Part shown: positions 61,032-64,000 of the stretch, in pieces | How positions within the stretch are numbered: the stretch's first letter is position 1 | Layout: every line of letters begins with the position of its first letter | Assembly: GCF_000504285.1 (NCBI RefSeq) | Contig: NZ_KI632511.1 | Coordinates: 1,361,372-1,425,371 of the forward strand | Direction of reading: 5' to 3' | DNA length: 64,000 bases | From: Actinospica robiniae DSM 44927 | Lineage (GTDB): Bacteria; Actinomycetota; Actinomycetes; Streptomycetales; Catenulisporaceae | Made by a program: the position numbers and the translations under genes | Notes under the pieces: model-generated | What the model saw: the letters and a program-made list of their open reading frames with translations, nothing else | Database searches by the model: none | What the model was told of the DNA's origin: nothing

Positions 61032-61300
61032 ATGACCGTGGCCGGATATCACGACGCGGCGAGTTCGCCGGAGCGCTGCGAGGAAGCGATGGGCCCGCGC
61101 TGCGACACGCCGCTGTTCGGATCCGCCTCGTCCGCTCCCTGGTGCCCGAGGTGCGACGCAATCGTGCCGCGAGACCAAGCCTGCTGCCCTTACCGGCATC
61201 GGCCACCAGCCACGAGGGCCAGCGGCTCTGCCGCGTTCACGCACCCCTGGTCGAAAACGCCGTCCCCGTTGACCACGACTCACCCCTCAAGGAGTGGTGA
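61032..61300 (+). pseudogene. Zinc-ribbon protein gene with a frameshift
   Basis: From ATG 61032 (ribosome site GGAGGCGG) the frame reads MTVAGYHDAASSPERCEEAM and WCPRCDAIVPRDQACCP. Near 61195 it loses coding character, while the frame one base back gives LPASATSHEGQRLCRVHAPL to a stop at 61300. The paralogue at 61356 contains the matching order (CRRCHRELVP, then GLRLCRAHARRL), supporting a 1-nt deletion. Inactivated gene or sequence error. Confidence 0.5.
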
Positions 61301-61355
61301 CCGCCGCAGCCGAACCCGGACTCGTCTGCACCCGCACGGACCGTAAGAGAGCCAC

Positions 61356-61655
61356 ATGACCACATCCACACCCGCCACGGACTTTCAGACTCGGGCTGAT
61401 GCGTGCCAGGGACGCCCGCCACTGTGCCGACGCTGCCACCGCGAACTCGTCCCCGACCCGACCGGCCCCTGGTGTCGGAGCTGCCGCACCGCAGACGCCG
61501 GAGCACCGCTCCACACGCCATGCCCCATGCCCCCGGCCGCCACCAGCGCAACCGCACGCACCCGGGGACTGCGTCTGTGCCGCGCCCACGCCCGACGCCT
61601 GATCGGCCACGCCGGACCCGGCGCGGCCCTCTTCGACCAACCCGCTGCGCGATGA
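61356..61655 (+). CDS. Small zinc-ribbon protein
   Basis: 99 aa, ATG with AAGAGAG. Two CxxC pairs, LCRRCHRELVPDPTGPWCRS (about residues 23-42), fit a zinc ribbon; the C-terminus (RTRGLRLCRAHARRLIGHAG) has a further Cys-His pair. Related to the frameshifted gene just upstream. Typical of small actinophage or plasmid zinc proteins. Confidence 0.55.
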   Translation: MTTSTPATDFQTRADACQGRPPLCRRCHRELVPDPTGPWCRSCRTADAGAPLHTPCPMPPAATSATARTRGLRLCRAHARRLIGHAGPGAALFDQPAAR

Positions 61656-61809
61656 ATCCAGTGCCGCCAACGAGTGGATGACCATCCACGCACCAGCGCC
61701 GCCCGCAACGCACCACCGGTCGCTTGTTCGTCGGAGACCTTTCACCCCCGCCTCACTCCGCTCCACTCAGCGCGCGCCAACCGCCCTGTTGCTCTGAAAG
61801 GGACAGTTC

Positions 61810-62796
61810 TTGCCCAACCGCTCCACCACTCCCCCGTTCTCCCACGTCTCCGGCACCGCACCGATCCGCGCCCTTTCGCTCGGCGCCGGCGTGCAGAGCT
61901 CAGCTCTATTGATCATGTCCGCGAACGGCGAGCTACCCAAGCTCGATTACGCGGCCTTCGCCGACCCGGGATGGGAGCGTCCCGAGACCTACGCTGCCCT
62001 CGACCGGCTCGAGGACGAGGTCGCCAGGCCGGCCGGAATCCCGGTCGTGCGCCTGTCCGCGGGAGACATCCGCCGGGACGCTCTCGATCCCACCTCGCGG
62101 TTCGCGACGATGCCGCTGTTCGTCAAGAATCTCAACGGCACCAGAGGCATGCTCCGCCGGCAATGCACTTCCTCGTACAAGGTGAAGGTCTTGCTGGCGG
62201 AGGCCCGTCGCCGGCTCGGCGCCGAGGAACTGCCGGATGGCCGAGTCGGTCGCGTCAAGCGCGGCCTGTCCCTCGAGCAGTGGATCGGGATATCCACCGA
62301 CGAGTTCGCCCGGGCTAAAGACTCCGGCGTCCTCTACGCCCGCAACCGATTCCCCCTCATCGAGCTCGGGCTTGCCCGCGAGGACTGCGAACGCTACCTC
62401 GCCGAGCACGGCTTCGATGCCGTGAGCCGTTCGGCGTGTGTCGGATGCCCGTATACCAGCGACCAGGGATGGAGAACCCTGCGCGACGAGCATCCCGAAC
62501 AGTGGAACGAGGCCGTCGCGTTCGACCACGCGATCCGCCACGGCTCCGCCCGGGCCAACGCCGGCGGCATTGCACTGCGCGGACAGGCGTTCTTGCATCC
62601 CTCTCTCAAACCGCTCGACCAGGCGCCGATCGACCCGCCAGCCATCAGACGAGTCCGTGGGCACTTGCGTCTGCTCCCGGCACACGAGGAGTGGACAGGA
62701 TCACCCGACGGCTGTGGGCCGTGGGCGTGCCGCTCGGGTTCGGCAGCGCTCTCTCCGGCAGCCGCGGAGACGCGGCAGCCGAGGCGGGCTGCGTGA
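61810..62796 (+). CDS. PP-loop/CysH-like adenine nucleotide alpha-hydrolase
   Basis: 328 aa, TTG start behind AAAGGGA. PP-loop ALSLGAGVQSSALLIM (about residues 22-36), DPGWERPETYAALDRLEDEV and a Cys motif SACVGCPYTSDQGWRTLRDE (about 205-225), as in phage-borne phosphoadenosine phosphosulfate reductase-like proteins. The extreme C-terminus (after AFLHPSLKPLDQAPID) does not look like the usual family end and may be frame-altered. Substrate unknown; such proteins are linked to DNA or tRNA modification in phages. Confidence 0.8.
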   Translation: MPNRSTTPPFSHVSGTAPIRALSLGAGVQSSALLIMSANGELPKLDYAAFADPGWERPETYAALDRLEDEVARPAGIPVVRLSAGDIRRDALDPTSRFATMPLFVKNLNGTRGMLRRQCTSSYKVKVLLAEARRRLGAEELPDGRVGRVKRGLSLEQWIGISTDEFARAKDSGVLYARNRFPLIELGLAREDCERYLAEHGFDAVSRSACVGCPYTSDQGWRTLRDEHPEQWNEAVAFDHAIRHGSARANAGGIALRGQAFLHPSLKPLDQAPIDPPAIRRVRGHLRLLPAHEEWTGSPDGCGPWACRSGSAALSPAAAETRQPRRAA

Positions 62797-63428
62797 GCGG
62801 GCCGACGATGCCCGGCCCCCGCATGCCGACTGTGAGTAGAAGGCTGGAGATCAGGCCGCTTGCGTTCCGCGATGCCTGCGACCTGGTCGATGCGCTCCGC
62901 CGTCACCGCGCCAGGCCCGTTGGCCACCAGTTCTCGATCGGCGCCCTCGATCAGACAGGGAGGCAGCTCGGAGCCACGATGGTGGGGCGGCCCGTCGCGA
63001 GCCACCTTGATGACGGGCTCACCCTCGAGGTCACGAGGCTGGTCACCGACGCCTCGCGCAACTGCTGCTCGATGCTTCTCTCCGCAGCCTGGCAGGCGGC
63101 GAGAGCATTCGGCTATCTGCGTCTGATCACCAACACCCACGCCGACGAGAGCGGCGCGAGCCTTCGCGCCGCCGGGTGGACCAAGGTCCGCAAGTTACCG
63201 CCTCGACGTGGCTGGAGCACGCCGACTCGTCCAAGGAGGGACCGGGGTACCGACGAGGTCGCGCGCTCTCTGTGGCGGGCCCCATCGCCGCGCCGCGCTG
63301 AGAACCGCGCTGAGACTGCCGCAGCTTCTCAAACGTCGCCACCGACCGGAGCCACGGTGAGTCGATCGCATACGGAGGCTGATGGTCGTATCGACGAGTT
63401 GCCCGCGATTAAGGACCCCACGCGCTGA
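62793..63428 (+). CDS. XF1762-family protein
   Basis: 211 aa. GTG 62793 overlaps the preceding stop (GTGA) and has GAGGCGGG; ATG 62823 is an alternative. Conserved block: LEIRPLAFRDACDLVDALRR; GHQFSIGALD; VGRPVASHLDDGLTLEVTRL; AWQAARAFGYLRLITNTHAD; ESGASLRAAGWTKV. These match the phage/prophage-associated XF1762 family, of acetyltransferase-like fold and unknown role. Coupled to the CysH-like gene, a pairing seen in actinophages. Confidence 0.72.
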   Translation: MSGPTMPGPRMPTVSRRLEIRPLAFRDACDLVDALRRHRARPVGHQFSIGALDQTGRQLGATMVGRPVASHLDDGLTLEVTRLVTDASRNCCSMLLSAAWQAARAFGYLRLITNTHADESGASLRAAGWTKVRKLPPRRGWSTPTRPRRDRGTDEVARSLWRAPSPRRAENRAETAAASQTSPPTGATVSRSHTEADGRIDELPAIKDPTR

Positions 63429-63631
63429 CAACCGTCCCCACAACCAGTTCCCGTCCGGCACCGCGCACACCACACCAGCCCGCGCCCCACCCGATCTCGC
63501 TCGAGAACGATTCAGCACGGCAGACCGGCACGACAGCAGCCGCCGCCGCGCGCGAAAGCGCCGTGCCGCACCGTTCTCGACACCAACTCCCCCGTCACAG
63601 CCTTGGTGGATCCAGCGCGCACACCTACGCC

Positions 63632-63949
63632 ATGGGCGATTCCGACGACTCGCCCCATGAGGTTTCCTCCGACTCCGACGCACCGGCGCACCTCGTTCAG
63701 TCACGCGACCAACGGCTCCCACCCGCCGACACCGCACCACTGTTCCCGCTGTTGCCCGCGGGCATCCGCCCGCTCGCCTACACGCCCGAACAGGCAGCAG
63801 TCCTGCTGGCCGTGCGCCCGTCCTGGCTGCGGCGCGCAGCAGCCGCGGGCGATATCGCGTGCACCTACCTCGGCAAGCACCTGCGCTTCTCCGAAGACGA
63901 CCTGCGCGCGATCGTCGCCGACAACGCCGCCGGCCCCCGCCCGGACTAG
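63632..63949 (+). CDS. Excisionase-like HTH protein
   Basis: 105 aa from ATG 63632 (weak ribosome site; the upstream frame looks non-coding). The C-terminal 55 residues are an HTH_17/MerR-like domain (LAYTPEQAAVLLAVRPSWLR then GDIACTYLGKHLRFSEDDLR), as in Xis/AlpA excisionases. The N-terminal half is disordered. An excisionase at the window edge suggests that an integrase or further mobile-element gene lies beyond 64 kb. Confidence 0.65.
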   Translation: MGDSDDSPHEVSSDSDAPAHLVQSRDQRLPPADTAPLFPLLPAGIRPLAYTPEQAAVLLAVRPSWLRRAAAAGDIACTYLGKHLRFSEDDLRAIVADNAAGPRPD

Positions 63950-64000
63950 CCCACACCACAACACACCCAAACAGCCGACCAGCAAAGACTTGATCAATAT

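Noticed and set aside
1-64000. CRISPR array or rRNA/tRNA genes
   Set aside because: No regularly spaced identical repeats of CRISPR size and no recognisable structural RNA gene were seen by eye.

Overview
The window is about 70% GC with strong G/C preference at third codon positions, frequent GTG starts and 1-4 nt ATGA/GTGA gene overlaps. This is typical of a filamentous actinomycete, most likely Streptomyces or a close relative. No rRNA, tRNA, CRISPR array or core housekeeping operon is visible. Conjugation genes, SPDY/DUF317 paralogues, site-specific recombinases, insertion sequences and small zinc-ribbon proteins suggest a conjugative plasmid (possibly a large linear one) or an integrative conjugative element; the sequence alone cannot decide.

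Layout: 0-8 kb is a plus-strand tad (Flp-type) pilus operon: a CpaF/TadA ATPase cut by the window edge, TadB, TadC, a Flp-like prepilin, two TadE-like and one TadG-like pseudopilin, and a 1049-aa membrane-LysM-BTAD fusion. 8-13 kb holds scattered hypothetical genes, a two-wHTH DNA-binding protein, a pseudogene and a repeated promoter-like element. From 34.8 kb back to 13.1 kb runs a long, mostly co-directional minus-strand array. It holds small zinc proteins, a MoxR-type AAA+ ATPase with an N-terminal winged helix, a VWA protein carrying an HEAAH motif, and roughly 20 hypothetical proteins dominated by two paralogous families: SPDY/DUF317-like proteins and a family sharing a QGRY motif and a paired-cysteine segment.

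35.05-38.13 kb is a nested insertion. An IS4-family element sits inside an ISAs1-family element; both have matching terminal inverted repeats and exact 10-bp target duplications, and the pair landed just upstream of the minus-strand array. An IS110-family element follows. 40.7-43.2 kb holds a secreted protein and a divergent LysR/GNAT pair around a clear operator-like inverted repeat.

43.3-53.3 kb is a minus-strand type IV secretion (conjugation) operon: VirB2-like pilin, VirB6-like membrane protein, a tiny basic protein, PrgI-like protein, VirB4 ATPase, VirD4-like coupling ATPase, a replication-relaxation family protein and an NlpC/P60 peptidoglycan hydrolase. No canonical relaxase is visible. 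53.5-56.05 kb holds a sigma-like regulator, an IS5-type element and a gene-free region with 11-bp-phased short repeats, all bracketed by a 68-bp imperfect inverted repeat. 56-60.8 kb holds an orphan DNA methyltransferase pair and a convergent trio (tyrosine recombinase, XRE regulator, zinc-finger recombinase-like protein). 61-64 kb is phage-like: two zinc-ribbon proteins, a CysH-like PP-loop protein, an XF1762-family protein and an excisionase-like HTH protein.

Several genes carry single-nucleotide frameshifts or a nonsense codon (about 9.6, 16.3, 21.9, 35.39 and 61.2 kb). These may be real decay, recoding or residual assembly errors; read mapping would settle it.
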